From Clostridiales bacterium (GTDB lineage: Bacteria; Bacillota; Clostridia; TANB77; CAG-508), in assembly GCA_004553715.1 (NCBI GenBank), contig SFKP01000024.1:1-33671 (forward strand): DNA of 33,671 bases. Direction: 5' to 3'. Shown here piece by piece: positions 25,777-33,660 of this stretch. Under the pieces are notes generated by a model. That model had not been told where the DNA came from and did no database searches. It saw nothing but the letters and a program-made list of their open reading frames with translations. A program made the translations under genes and the position numbers. How positions within the stretch are numbered: position 1 is the first letter of the stretch; each line of letters begins with the position of its first letter.

Positions 25777-26907
25777 ATGAAAAAAATTTTAATTTTTTAT
25801 GGTTCTTATGGAGGAGGACATTTATCGGCTGCAAAATCTATAAAAGAATGTATAGAAAAAAATTATACTGATACAGACGTAGTAATGCTAGATTGTATAG
25901 AATATGTAAATAAGATAATTAATAAATTAACAACAAAAGCGTATGCAGATATGGCTAAAAATGCACATTGGATTTGGAAGCAGTTATATTATAATTCAGA
26001 AAAGAATGGGGCACTTGCTAGAATAGGAAATACTGTAAATAGGCTTATGGCAATTAAGTTAAATAAGCTTTTTAAAAATGGAGCTCCAGATTTAATCATT
26101 TCAACACATCCATTTAGTAGCCAAATGTGTGCCATACTAAAAAGTAAGGGGAAGATTAACTCACAGATTGCAACAATTTTAACAGACTATGCACCACATA
26201 GACAATGGCTTGAAAAACCAGAATATGTAAATTATTTTTTCGTGGCACATGATGGAATGGTAGAAGATTTAGTAAAAAGAGGAATAGATAGAAATAAGAT
26301 TTATTCAACAGGTATACCTCTTTCAAATAGATTTTTAGCACATTATGATAAAGATGGCATTTTAAAAGAATTTGGACTTGCAAAAAATAAAGCAACAGTT
26401 CTATTCTTTGCTGGTGGAGAATATGGATTTGGCAAAGATACAACATTTAATATTTTAAAAACAATAATAGAAGAGTTTGATAATTTGCAAGTAGTAGCTA
26501 TTGCAGGAAAAAATGTAAAAATGCAAGCAAAATTCGAAACATTGGTTAAAGAAACAGATTCTGAAGATACGGTAAAAGTTTTATCATATACAAATAAAGT
26601 TCCAGAATTAATGAGTATTTCTGACATAGTAATTTCCAAACCAGGTGGGCTAACTACTACAGAAAGTTTAGCATCAGGACTTCCAATTATTGTTATTAAC
26701 CCAATACCAGGGCAAGAGGAAGAAAATGCAGAATTTTTAGAACAAAATGGTGTTGGAATTTGGCTAAAGAAAAATGATAATATAAAAGAAAAATTAAGAG
26801 AAATTCTTTCATCAACTGAAAAAATTAAAGAAATGAAAATAAATGCAAGATTGCTTTCAAAAAAGAATTCAACAGCAGATATCTGCAAAATATTATTAGA
26901 AAAATAA
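25777..26907 (+). CDS. UgtP/MGDG-synthase-like diacylglycerol glycosyltransferase
   Basis: A 376-residue GT28 enzyme of the monogalactosyldiacylglycerol-synthase type, which puts one or more hexoses on diacylglycerol at the inner membrane face, giving glycolipids and often the LTA anchor. The N-terminus ILIFYGSYGGGHLSAAKSIK (GGGH at 12-15) and later NAHWIWKQLYY and STHPFSSQ belong to the acceptor domain. FFAGGEYGFGKD, SKPGGLTTTESLASGLP and NPIPGQEEENAEFL form the donor domain. AAGGATGG precedes the ATG. It is a single-gene unit with its own promoter and terminator. Confidence 0.88.
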   Translation: MKKILIFYGSYGGGHLSAAKSIKECIEKNYTDTDVVMLDCIEYVNKIINKLTTKAYADMAKNAHWIWKQLYYNSEKNGALARIGNTVNRLMAIKLNKLFKNGAPDLIISTHPFSSQMCAILKSKGKINSQIATILTDYAPHRQWLEKPEYVNYFFVAHDGMVEDLVKRGIDRNKIYSTGIPLSNRFLAHYDKDGILKEFGLAKNKATVLFFAGGEYGFGKDTTFNILKTIIEEFDNLQVVAIAGKNVKMQAKFETLVKETDSEDTVKVLSYTNKVPELMSISDIVISKPGGLTTTESLASGLPIIVINPIPGQEEENAEFLEQNGVGIWLKKNDNIKEKLREILSSTEKIKEMKINARLLSKKNSTADICKILLEK

Positions 26908-26924
26908 ATATAATAGAACAGAAC

Positions 26925-26962
26925 AAAAACACCTTTAATATTATAATTAAGAGGTGTTTTTT
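26925..26962 (+). terminator. Rho-independent terminator of the UgtP-like gene, overlapping the next ribosome site
   Basis: A stem AAAAACACC ... GGTGTTTTT with an A/T-rich loop is followed by six T, 18 bases after the stop. The 3' arm contains GAGGTG, which is also at ideal distance (6 T) from the ATG of the 51-residue gene at 26963. Confidence 0.7.
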
Positions 26963-27118
26963 ATGTGCATTTTTGATTGTAATCCATGTGAACTAATATC
27001 ACTTGCAGCAAGCTTAGCTGTTATCATTAGTAATGACCATACTAAACAAGAAACTGCAATATTATCTGCTTTTTTTACTGCATTGGGTGATAATTTAGCG
27101 ATAATTTCATTAGAATAA
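26963..27118 (+). CDS. 51-residue small protein, function unknown
   Basis: ATG 26963 follows GAGGTG with 6-base spacing, and the frame runs to TAA at 27118, the base before the converging recR stop. The product begins MCIFDCNPCELISLAASLAV, with three Cys in the first nine residues (positions 2, 6, 9), followed by a hydrophobic stretch, a short polar turn (SNDHTKQE) and a second amphipathic helix ending ALGDNLAIISLE. Small Clostridia proteins with a cysteine-containing N-terminus and this helix pattern occur, but I cannot name a function. The ribosome site lies within the terminator stem of the preceding gene. The antisense frame here has no ribosome site. Confidence 0.65.
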   Translation: MCIFDCNPCELISLAASLAVIISNDHTKQETAILSAFFTALGDNLAIISLE

Positions 27119-27718
27119 TTATAATTCACGTCTTCCTTCAAGGGCTTTGCTTAAAGTTATTTCATCTGTATATTCTAAATCTCCACCTACTGGTATTCCA
27201 TGTGCAATTCTTGTTACTTTAATTCCAAGTGGTTTTATTAATTTAGATAAATAAATAGCAGTAGCTTCGCCTTCTACTCTAGGATTTGTTGCAAGTATTA
27301 CTTCTTTTATATTTCCAGATGTAAGTCGAGTAAGAAGTTCTTTGATTTTAATATCATCTGGACCAACTCCATTCATTGGAGAAATAGAGCCGTGAAGTAC
27401 ATGATAAACTCCATTAAATTCATTAGTTCTTTCCATTGCTAAAATATCTCTTACATCTTCTACAACGCAAATAATAGAAGAATCTCTTTTTGGGTTGCTA
27501 CAAATCTCGCAAGGATCAGTATCTGATATATTAAAGCATATTGAACAAAATTTTAAATTTTTTTTAGCATTTATAATAGAAGAAATAAATTCATTTACTC
27601 TTTCTTCGCTTGCATCTAACATATGAAAAGCAAGCCTTACAGCAGTTTTATGACCAATACTTGGTAGCTTTTCAAAATTTTCTATTAAATTCTCTATTGA
27701 TGGTGAATAATATGACAT
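27119..27718 (-). CDS. recR: RecR, recombination mediator
   Basis: RecR works with RecO (and RecF) to load RecA at gaps and stalled forks. The 199 residues have the N-terminal helix-hairpin-helix (LPSIGHKTAVRLAFHML), the zinc site of Cys58, Cys61, Cys70 and Cys73, and the Toprim domain (ICVVEDVRDILAMERT, then TNPRVEGEATAIYL). A C-terminal VTRIAHGIPVGGDLEYTDE completes it. It is full-length and third in the order SRP RNA, dnaX, ybaB, recR. Confidence 0.96.
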   Translation of the reverse strand: MSYYSPSIENLIENFEKLPSIGHKTAVRLAFHMLDASEERVNEFISSIINAKKNLKFCSICFNISDTDPCEICSNPKRDSSIICVVEDVRDILAMERTNEFNGVYHVLHGSISPMNGVGPDDIKIKELLTRLTSGNIKEVILATNPRVEGEATAIYLSKLIKPLGIKVTRIAHGIPVGGDLEYTDEITLSKALEGRREL

Positions 27719-27736
27719 AAAAATGATTACTCCTTA

Positions 27737-28081
27737 CTACATAATACCAGGAATATTATATTTTCCAAATGATGCAGCTTGTGCAGCATCTACTTTTCTT
27801 AAAGCTTCGTTAACACAAGTAAGTATTAAATCTTGTAGCATCTCTACATCATCAGGATCTACTACTTCTTTATTTATTTTTATTTCTTTAATTTCTTTAG
27901 CACCAGAAACCTTAACTGATATTGCACCACCACCTGCAGTAGCATCAAATTCTTTTAATCCAAGTTCTTCTTGTGATTTTTCTATATCAGCTTGCATTTT
28001 TTTTGCTTCTTTCATTATTTGGTTGATGTTCATTCCACCAAATCCTCCACCCATACCAGGGAATCCACCTCTTTTTGACAT
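27737..28081 (-). CDS. YbaB/EbfC nucleoid-associated protein
   Basis: A 114-residue DNA-binding dimer of the YbaB/EbfC family, located between dnaX and recR as in most Firmicutes. The glycine- and methionine-rich start (FPGMGGGFGGMNINQIMKEA) and the helix KMQADIEKSQEELG, then a strand region with ISVKVSGAKEI and IKINKEVVDP, are diagnostic. Start ATG 28081 has AAGGAGG at good spacing; an in-frame extension to 28108 would run through that ribosome site. Confidence 0.94.
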   Translation of the reverse strand: MSKRGGFPGMGGGFGGMNINQIMKEAKKMQADIEKSQEELGLKEFDATAGGGAISVKVSGAKEIKEIKINKEVVDPDDVEMLQDLILTCVNEALRKVDAAQAASFGKYNIPGIM

Positions 28082-28100
28082 ATAAAACCTCCTTAAAAAT

Positions 28101-29672
28101 TTATCCATCTATAACATTGAAAGGAATATCTAGTTCCTCAGCAATATTTTCTATTTCATTTTTCTTTCCTTTAGTATTTTTTGTAGTATCATTTTCTACA
28201 AATCTAATGTTCATAGGATTTCCACATTCCATGGAAACAAACTTTTCAATTAGATTTTTATTTTCATGTTCCTCAAAAACTTTTTTTGCAAAATCAGACA
28301 TCTTTTTAGAAAAATGTATTTCGACAGTCTGGTCATTTACCTGAATAGCTGTTGTACCAAGTAAGTTAGCATAAATCATCATTTTACCATCTTTTTTTAT
28401 GTTTTCCATTATCTTTGGCCAAGCTTCTAAACTATTGCCAGATGTAGATATATTAGGCTTAACTTCTTTTGTAGACTTTGTTATTCCTTTAGGTTCTTCT
28501 TTTACTGGAATTACAGGTTTAGCAACAGGATTGTAAACTTCTGACATTACATTAATATTGGATTGTACTCTTGGCTTTACTTCTATAGGAATAATTTCTA
28601 AACATTCTTTTAAAAGACCAGTTTCAAAAATAATTGATTTGCTTGTAGAAAATTTCATATCATTTGCAAGTTTTGATAAATCATATATTAATGATATTAA
28701 TTGTTCTTTAGAAGTAGAATTTGCAAGTGATGAAATAGATTTTAAATCTTCATCAGAATATAAATCTAATTTGTTTGTCACTTTATATACTAAAATATCT
28801 TTAATGTATTTAACAATTTCTAATAAAAAATTATCTAAGTCTTTTCCTTGTGTAGAAATATCTTCAATAGCTTCAATTACAGTATGTACATCTTTTTCTA
28901 AAATTCCCTTAGAAATTTTAGATATAAGTTCTAATTTTGGTATTCCTACCAAATCTCTAATTTTATTTTCATCAATTATTCCATTATTAGAATCTTGAAT
29001 GCATCTTTCTAGAATGCTTATAGCATCTCTTAAAGCACCTTCGGATAAAACTGCGATAATATTTAGAGCACTATCTGAAATGTTAATATTATCTTCTTTA
29101 CAAATTACTTTTAATCTTTTTACAATGTTTTCTTTAGAAATTCTCTTAAAATCAAAACGCTGACATCTTGAAAGAATAGTTGCAGGTAACTTTTGTGGTT
29201 CAGTTGTTGCAAGTATAAATTTAACATGAGCAGGTGGTTCTTCTAAAGTTTTAAGCAAAGCATTAAATGCACCTGTTGAAAGCATATGAACCTCATCTAT
29301 AATATATACTCTATATTTTGCAAGTGCTGGCAAAAAATTAACTTCATCACGGATTGCTCTAATATCATCAACACTGTTATTTGATGCAGCATCCATTTCT
29401 ACAATATCTGTAAGAGAGCCAGAAAGTGATGCTTTGCAAATCTCACACTCATTACAAGGTTCTCCATCTTTGGGATTCAAACAATTTATAGCACGGGCCA
29501 TAATTTTGGCAACTGAGGTTTTACCTGTACCACGACTACCATTAAAAAGATAGGCATGCCCAATGCGTCCAGCAATAATTTCATTTTTTAAAGTTTTGGT
29601 AATGTGTTCTTGACCTACAACTTCATCAAAAGTAGTTGGTCTAAATTTTCTATATAAAGCTGTATAAGACAA
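28101..29672 (-). CDS. dnaX: DnaX, DNA polymerase III gamma/tau subunit
   Basis: This clamp-loader ATPase assembles polymerase III. The N-terminus SYTALYRKFRPTTFDEVVGQ, Walker A GSRGTGKTS (45-53), a four-Cys zinc site (64, 73, 76, 79), the Walker B IDEVHM (125-130) and sensor LLKTLEEPPAHVKFILATTE are all intact. The C-terminal 200 residues are the less conserved tau region. The start is TTG 29672, behind GGGAGGA at 8-base spacing; an upstream frame to 29738 would extend into the SRP RNA. The length is 523 residues, typical for Clostridia. I did not find a convincing slippery A-run for gamma production. Confidence 0.93.
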   Translation of the reverse strand: MSYTALYRKFRPTTFDEVVGQEHITKTLKNEIIAGRIGHAYLFNGSRGTGKTSVAKIMARAINCLNPKDGEPCNECEICKASLSGSLTDIVEMDAASNNSVDDIRAIRDEVNFLPALAKYRVYIIDEVHMLSTGAFNALLKTLEEPPAHVKFILATTEPQKLPATILSRCQRFDFKRISKENIVKRLKVICKEDNINISDSALNIIAVLSEGALRDAISILERCIQDSNNGIIDENKIRDLVGIPKLELISKISKGILEKDVHTVIEAIEDISTQGKDLDNFLLEIVKYIKDILVYKVTNKLDLYSDEDLKSISSLANSTSKEQLISLIYDLSKLANDMKFSTSKSIIFETGLLKECLEIIPIEVKPRVQSNINVMSEVYNPVAKPVIPVKEEPKGITKSTKEVKPNISTSGNSLEAWPKIMENIKKDGKMMIYANLLGTTAIQVNDQTVEIHFSKKMSDFAKKVFEEHENKNLIEKFVSMECGNPMNIRFVENDTTKNTKGKKNEIENIAEELDIPFNVIDG

Positions 29673-29697
29673 AATCTTTCCTCCCTTATATCTACAT

Positions 29698-29817
29698 AAA
29701 GTTAACTTCTCTATAGAAGGTAGCTCACATAAAATCACTATTTATCGCTGCTTTCTTCCGAACCTGACGAGATTCATAGCTATTTATTGAATTACCTTCT
29801 ATACAAAAGTTAACTTT
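29698..29817 (-). ncRNA. ffs: Bacterial (small) signal recognition particle RNA
   Basis: The minus strand holds the invariant helix-8 core, GTCAGGTTCGGAAGAAAGCAG, around 29749-29772. Long complementary ends AAAGTTAACTT / AAGTTAACTTT and TAGAAGGTA / TACCTTCTA close the hairpin. At about 120 bases it is the small form without a full Alu domain. It pairs with Ffh for targeting of membrane and secreted proteins. It lies directly upstream of dnaX, a very common Firmicute arrangement. Confidence 0.93.
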
Positions 29818-29830
29818 AAATCATATAAGC

Positions 29831-29859
29831 ATTATACAATTTATTTAAGATATAAGCAA
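29831..29859 (-). promoter_or_regulatory. Promoter of the SRP RNA (and possibly dnaX-ybaB-recR)
   Basis: Minus strand: TTGCTT (29859-29854), a 17-base spacer, and a perfect TATAAT (29836-29831), placing the RNA start near 29824, at the start of the closing stem. Confidence 0.7.
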
Positions 29860-29933
29860 GTGTTTTATATAAAAAATAGTAATAAAATATAGGGTTTTAT
29901 AATATTAGTTAGCATAGGAAGGGAGGAATTTAT

Positions 29934-30930
29934 ATAATACTAAAAATTGTTTTTGTATTTATTGGAACAATAATTGGAGCAGGGTTTGCTTCTGGAAGAG
30001 AAATTTTAACTTTTTTTAATGTGTTTGGGAAATGGGGATTTTTCGGGCTATTTATTGCTAATCGGTTTTTCAGGATTAATTATTTATAAAATCTTTAAAA
30101 TTGCAAAAAAAACTAAAATAAATACATATTTAGAGTTAACAGAAACAATGGTAGGAAAGCATAGATTCCTAAATGATGTAATAAATAATATGCTTAATGT
30201 GTTTTTATTTATATCATATATAGTTATGGTGGCTGGAGTAGGTGCCTTTTTTCATCAAGAATTTGGTATTCCTACTATTTATGGAGCAATTGGGGTGACT
30301 ATATGTAATATTATAGTTTTAAAAGGAGATATCGATAAAATAACAAAAATAAATTTTATATTAATACCTTTTTTAGTTATAACAATTATTGCTTTGGGAT
30401 TTAAAGAAGGTAAAATTAGTGTAAGTGGATATGAAAATTTTATGGAAAAAGGATGGATTCTAAAAGCTATATTATATGCAAGTTATAATATGATAACATT
30501 AATACCAATAATACTAAAATTTTCTGATAAAATAAATAATAAATCAAAGATGATAGCTACTTCAATATTAACTTTTGCTATAATGAGTATAATGTCAATA
30601 TCTATCTTTTGTGTAATTACAAACAACTTTGAAACAGTTTTAAATACTGAGATGCCGATGGTGTATATTGTAAATAATTTAGGAACAATTTATAAAATAA
30701 TATATAGCATAGTAGTACTAATTGCTATATTTACTACAGCGATATCTTCAGGTTATAGTTTTATTAATAATATTGCGAAAAATAAAAAACAATACAAAAT
30801 ATTTTTATATGTAATATCAATATTAGGAATAGCCCTTAGCCCATTAGGATTTGGCAATTTATTGGATTTTCTATATCCAATGTTAGGATTTTTAGGACTA
30901 GTTCAAATATTTTTTATATTAAAAGCTTGA
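29934..30930 (+). CDS. YkvI-family membrane protein, requiring a +1 frameshift at CGG
   Basis: The N-terminal part reads IVFVFIGTIIGAGFASGREI, the hallmark of YkvI-family transporters (LeuT/APC-like fold, substrate unknown), and runs to GLFIAN. The zero-frame codon at 30063 is then CGG, followed 8 codons later by TAA. Skipping the C gives GFSGLIIYKIFK and an open frame to TGA 30930, about 331 residues and ten hydrophobic segments in all. No ATG, GTG or TTG lies in the N-terminal frame near the strong GGGAGG (29921-29926). The codon at correct distance is ATA (29934), so initiation is unusual or the start is mutated. An internal ATG at 30019 in the other frame would lose the first helix. Confidence 0.75.
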
Positions 30931-30975
30931 AAAAATGGTAACTAACTGATATAAATATTATGGATGTGATTAATA

Positions 30976-32109
30976 TTGAAAAATCAAAAAAGTAATAAGA
31001 AAAAAATTATTGTTGGTGCTATTATTATTTTAATAATTGTTATACTTACTGCTATTGCGACATTATATGATAGAAACGATAGGGTTAGAAGATTTTTTGA
31101 TAAGTACGTTTTTATGAAAAATGTATATCAAGAAAAATTACCAACAATAATAACAGATGCAAAATATGTTTTTGCATATAAAGATAAAATATTTACATTC
31201 AAAGATAATGAATTAAAAGCATATAACCAATATGGTAAAGAGCAATATAGCTTAAATATAGAACTAACTAATCCAATATTTGAATCAAATGATAGTTATA
31301 TTTGTTTAGCAGAAAAAAATGGACAAAAGGTATATGTTATTTCTGGAAGAAATATTGTATGGCAACAGGACGTAAAAGGGAATATTGCGAAAGTGGCTAT
31401 TAATAAAAACGGAATGGTTGCAGTTGCTATATTAGGAACAGAAGACAAATCTGTAGTAGCAGTATTTGATAAAAATGGGGAAGAAATTTTTTCAAGGCAT
31501 ATTGCAGAAGATTATGTTATAGATATAGCACTTTCAGAAGATAGCCAATTTTTAGCAATTGCAAAAGTAAACTATTCAGGAATAGATGTAAAATCTGTAA
31601 TAGAAACGCTTACAATTAAAGATGCTAAACAAGGAAATAGTGTAATCAATGAGTATAAGTCAGATTTAGGAGAATTAATAATACAAATAAAATATAATCA
31701 AAAAAATAATTTGATTTGTATGTATGATAAAAGTATAACAGTAATAAAAGATAATTATATTGAGTCAAAGGTAGATTTTACAAAAGAAAATTTACTGTTT
31801 GCAGATTTAAATAATAAAATAATTACAGTAGCAAAAAACGACAATAATGTATTAGATGGTAATATAGAGCTTCGCTTTTTAGATACAAACTCAGATAATA
31901 TTGTTACTTATGAAGTTGAAGAACCGAAAGAATTATTAGTATTTGAAAACATGGTCGCTTTAAATCTTGGGGCAGATGCAATTTTTATAAATAACAATGG
32001 TTGGATGGTTAAAGAATACCACTCTATGCAAGAAATCAATGAAATAATTCTTAGCAATGAAATAGCAGGAATAGTGTATAAAGATAAAATTGTTATTATT
32101 TCGTTATAA
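30976..32109 (+). CDS. DUF5711-type membrane-anchored beta-propeller-like protein
   Basis: A 377-residue protein with a lysine-rich start, one membrane segment (KIIVGAIIILIIVILTAIAT) and an extracellular part made of repeated short beta units (AKYVFAYKDKIFTFKDNELK, SYICLAEKNGQKVYVISGRN, GMVAVAILGTEDKSVVAVFD), suggesting a propeller. Family assignment to DUF5711 is from the overall pattern. The start is TTG 30976, preceded by GGATGTGAT. It lies between ykvI and cvpA, which fits Clostridia gene order recalled for this family. No enzyme motif is seen. Confidence 0.7.
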   Translation: MKNQKSNKKKIIVGAIIILIIVILTAIATLYDRNDRVRRFFDKYVFMKNVYQEKLPTIITDAKYVFAYKDKIFTFKDNELKAYNQYGKEQYSLNIELTNPIFESNDSYICLAEKNGQKVYVISGRNIVWQQDVKGNIAKVAINKNGMVAVAILGTEDKSVVAVFDKNGEEIFSRHIAEDYVIDIALSEDSQFLAIAKVNYSGIDVKSVIETLTIKDAKQGNSVINEYKSDLGELIIQIKYNQKNNLICMYDKSITVIKDNYIESKVDFTKENLLFADLNNKIITVAKNDNNVLDGNIELRFLDTNSDNIVTYEVEEPKELLVFENMVALNLGADAIFINNNGWMVKEYHSMQEINEIILSNEIAGIVYKDKIVIISL

Positions 32110-32133
32110 ATTGATATATTGGGAGGAATTTAT

Positions 32134-32748
32134 ATGGTAATTGATTTGGTAGTGATATTAATAATATTGTTATCAACTTTTATAGGATACAAAAGAGGGC
32201 TTGTAAAAGTTTTAATTAAAATTTTATCATTTTTTATTGCATTGATATTAGCTTTTATGCTTTGCTCAATTATAACAAATGTTATTATAGAAAAAACAAC
32301 TTTAGATGACAAGATTGAAAATTTAATTGTGGAGAAGGTGCTTCCAGATGGAGGAAGCCAAGAGCAAACAATCCAAATGGAAACAAGCTTATCTAATTTA
32401 TTAAAAATAGATAAAGTAGGTACAGTAAAAAATATTGCACATCAGTTAACTACAAAATTAATAAGAGTATTAGTTTTTATTGTAATATTTATAGCAGTAA
32501 AATTAATTTTAGTGATAGTAAGCTTACTTACAGATGTTATTACAAAGATACCAGTAATAAAACAATTTAATAAATTAGGTGGTACAATATATGGATTAAT
32601 TAAAGGTGTATTATTAGTTCTTATGGTTCTTGCAATTGTTTTTGTGATTTCACCAATGATAGATGTATCAATTATAGAAAAAATAAATGATGCGCCATTA
32701 ACAGGCTTTATGTACAACAATAATTTATTAATAAAAATAATTTGTTAA
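32134..32748 (+). CDS. CvpA-family membrane protein
   Basis: A 204-residue protein with four or five hydrophobic helices, opening VIDLVVILIILLSTFIGYKR and GLVKVLIKILSFFIALILAF, the typical CvpA N-terminus (colicin V production family, general function unclear). The GGTIYGLIKGVLLVLMV segment near residue 150 is also typical. The start is ATG 32134, behind GGGAGG at 7-base spacing; TTG 32119 is less likely. It is the last gene of the ykvI-DUF5711-cvpA run and ends at a terminator. Confidence 0.82.
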   Translation: MVIDLVVILIILLSTFIGYKRGLVKVLIKILSFFIALILAFMLCSIITNVIIEKTTLDDKIENLIVEKVLPDGGSQEQTIQMETSLSNLLKIDKVGTVKNIAHQLTTKLIRVLVFIVIFIAVKLILVIVSLLTDVITKIPVIKQFNKLGGTIYGLIKGVLLVLMVLAIVFVISPMIDVSIIEKINDAPLTGFMYNNNLLIKIIC

Positions 32749-32750
32749 AA

Positions 32751-32788
32751 AGAAAGTGGGAATTTATCTTTAATTTCCCACTTTTTTA
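32751..32788. terminator. Bidirectional terminator between cvpA and the 177-residue gene
   Basis: AAAGTGGGAA ... TTCCCACTTT with a short A/T loop and T-run on the plus side and A-run on the other, between converging genes. Confidence 0.88.
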
Positions 32789-32790
32789 AA

Positions 32791-33324
32791 CTATGAAACT
32801 TTCTTTAGTGAACGGCTTGAGTTTAAGCTGTTTTTGTATGCCTCATATTTTGCAAAACCATTTTCAAGAGCTGTTTTATATTGATTAGAATTTGCTTTAA
32901 AATTGATTTTGCAAAAAGCAGATAAAAGTGTAGTATTTATAATTTCTTTGCTAAATTGTACAATATCAGGATTGATAATAAGAGTTTTATTTTTAGAGCA
33001 TTTATAATATGCATTTTTAATTCGTTCTATTTTATAATCATCTGGTGAAAATTTTAAGATATGTCTAATTAATTCCAAAGAAGCTTCAAGTTCTTTTTGA
33101 GCAATATCTTCATATAATTTGCTAATAGCTAAATTGATGATATCAGAGTTATCACAATTTTTGTATTTCCTTGGTAAATTAATATCAATCTCATTAGATT
33201 TTTTAACTAATTCAACAGACATAATATTAGAATATTTTATATTCAATTTGTAGTTTTTCCCTAGAATTGCAATAGTTATATAAGAACTATTAAATACTAA
33301 TTTTGGGAAATTTAACATATTCAT
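32791..33324 (-). CDS. 177-residue protein of unknown function
   Basis: A soluble protein with a short beta-rich N-terminus (FPKLVFNSSYITIAILGKNY) followed by mainly helical sequence with many Lys, Asn and Ile; no membrane segment, catalytic motif or Cys pair stands out. Start ATG 33324 is behind AGGGGG at good spacing. It has its own strong promoter and a LexA-like box just downstream of the expected start of transcription, so it may be damage- or repressor-controlled. It ends at a bidirectional terminator. I do not recognise the family. Confidence 0.75.
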   Translation of the reverse strand: MNMLNFPKLVFNSSYITIAILGKNYKLNIKYSNIMSVELVKKSNEIDINLPRKYKNCDNSDIINLAISKLYEDIAQKELEASLELIRHILKFSPDDYKIERIKNAYYKCSKNKTLIINPDIVQFSKEIINTTLLSAFCKINFKANSNQYKTALENGFAKYEAYKNSLNSSRSLKKVS

Positions 33325-33348
33325 AATATACGCCCCCTATATTTAAAA

Positions 33349-33362
33349 CGAAAACGTGTTCG
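33349..33362 (-). promoter_or_regulatory. Candidate LexA/DinR operator
   Basis: CGAAAACGTGTTCG has the spacing and nearly the bases of the Gram-positive SOS box (GAAC-N4-GTTC core), with one mismatch in the first half-site (GAAA). It lies about 8 to 21 bases after the predicted transcription start of the unknown gene, a position that would block elongation. Confidence 0.5.
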
Positions 33363-33376
33363 CCAAATGTAAATAC

Positions 33377-33405
33377 ATTTTATACTTAAAAAATATATAT
33401 GTCAA
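33377..33405 (-). promoter_or_regulatory. Consensus sigma-A promoter of the 177-residue gene
   Basis: Minus strand: perfect TTGACA (33405-33400), a 17-base spacer, and TAAAAT (33382-33377). This is the best promoter in the window; the start of transcription is near 33370. Confidence 0.82.
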
Positions 33406-33440
33406 TACAATTTATAAAAAAATTTAAAAATATTTTTACA

Positions 33441-33571
33441 GTTCAGACTAATTAATATATAATCCGCTCCATTTTGCTGTCGGTTGGACATTTTCTTTTC
33501 TTAGGCTAAAGCACGAAAAAAAAAGTGCAACCGACACGTGGAGCTACTAATTTGAAAATTTTGGTCTGAAC
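33441..33571 (+). ncRNA. Structured RNA candidate, possibly 6S-like
   Basis: The ends pair (GTTCAGAC 33441-33448 with GTCTGAAC 33564-33571), followed by unpaired A/T-rich stretches of about 17-18 bases on both sides, then GCTCCA/TGGAGC, GTCGGTT/AACCGAC and an inner GCAC/GTGC. A closing stem, a large two-sided central bubble and a longer inner arm is the general plan of 6S RNA, which binds sigma-70-type polymerase. At 131 bases it is shorter than usual (about 160-200), and I cannot see a clear plus-strand promoter. No open reading frame with a ribosome site overlaps it. The strand is inferred from the terminator downstream. Confidence 0.45.
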
Positions 33572-33618
33572 AGGTTACTTAAAAAAGTAAATTCCACATA
33601 ATAAAAAAATTTGATTGT

Positions 33619-33660
33619 ATGCAAGAAAAGTCCATATTTTGGAGATTTTCTTGCATTTTT
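33619..33660 (+). terminator. Rho-independent terminator downstream of the structured RNA
   Basis: An eleven-base stem ATGCAAGAAAA / TTTTCTTGCAT with an extra TCC/GGA pairing inside, followed by a T-run. It could end the structured RNA or a longer transcript including it. Confidence 0.82.

Noticed and set aside
26947..27141. Minus-strand 64-codon frame across the small gene and the recR end
   Set aside because: It starts at TTG inside recR with no ribosome site; the plus-strand 51-codon frame has one at ideal spacing.
10152..30065. CGG reassigned to another amino acid, without any frameshift
   Set aside because: Reading CGG as any residue in frame still runs into a stop or unrelated sequence; the conserved continuation is always in the +1 frame.
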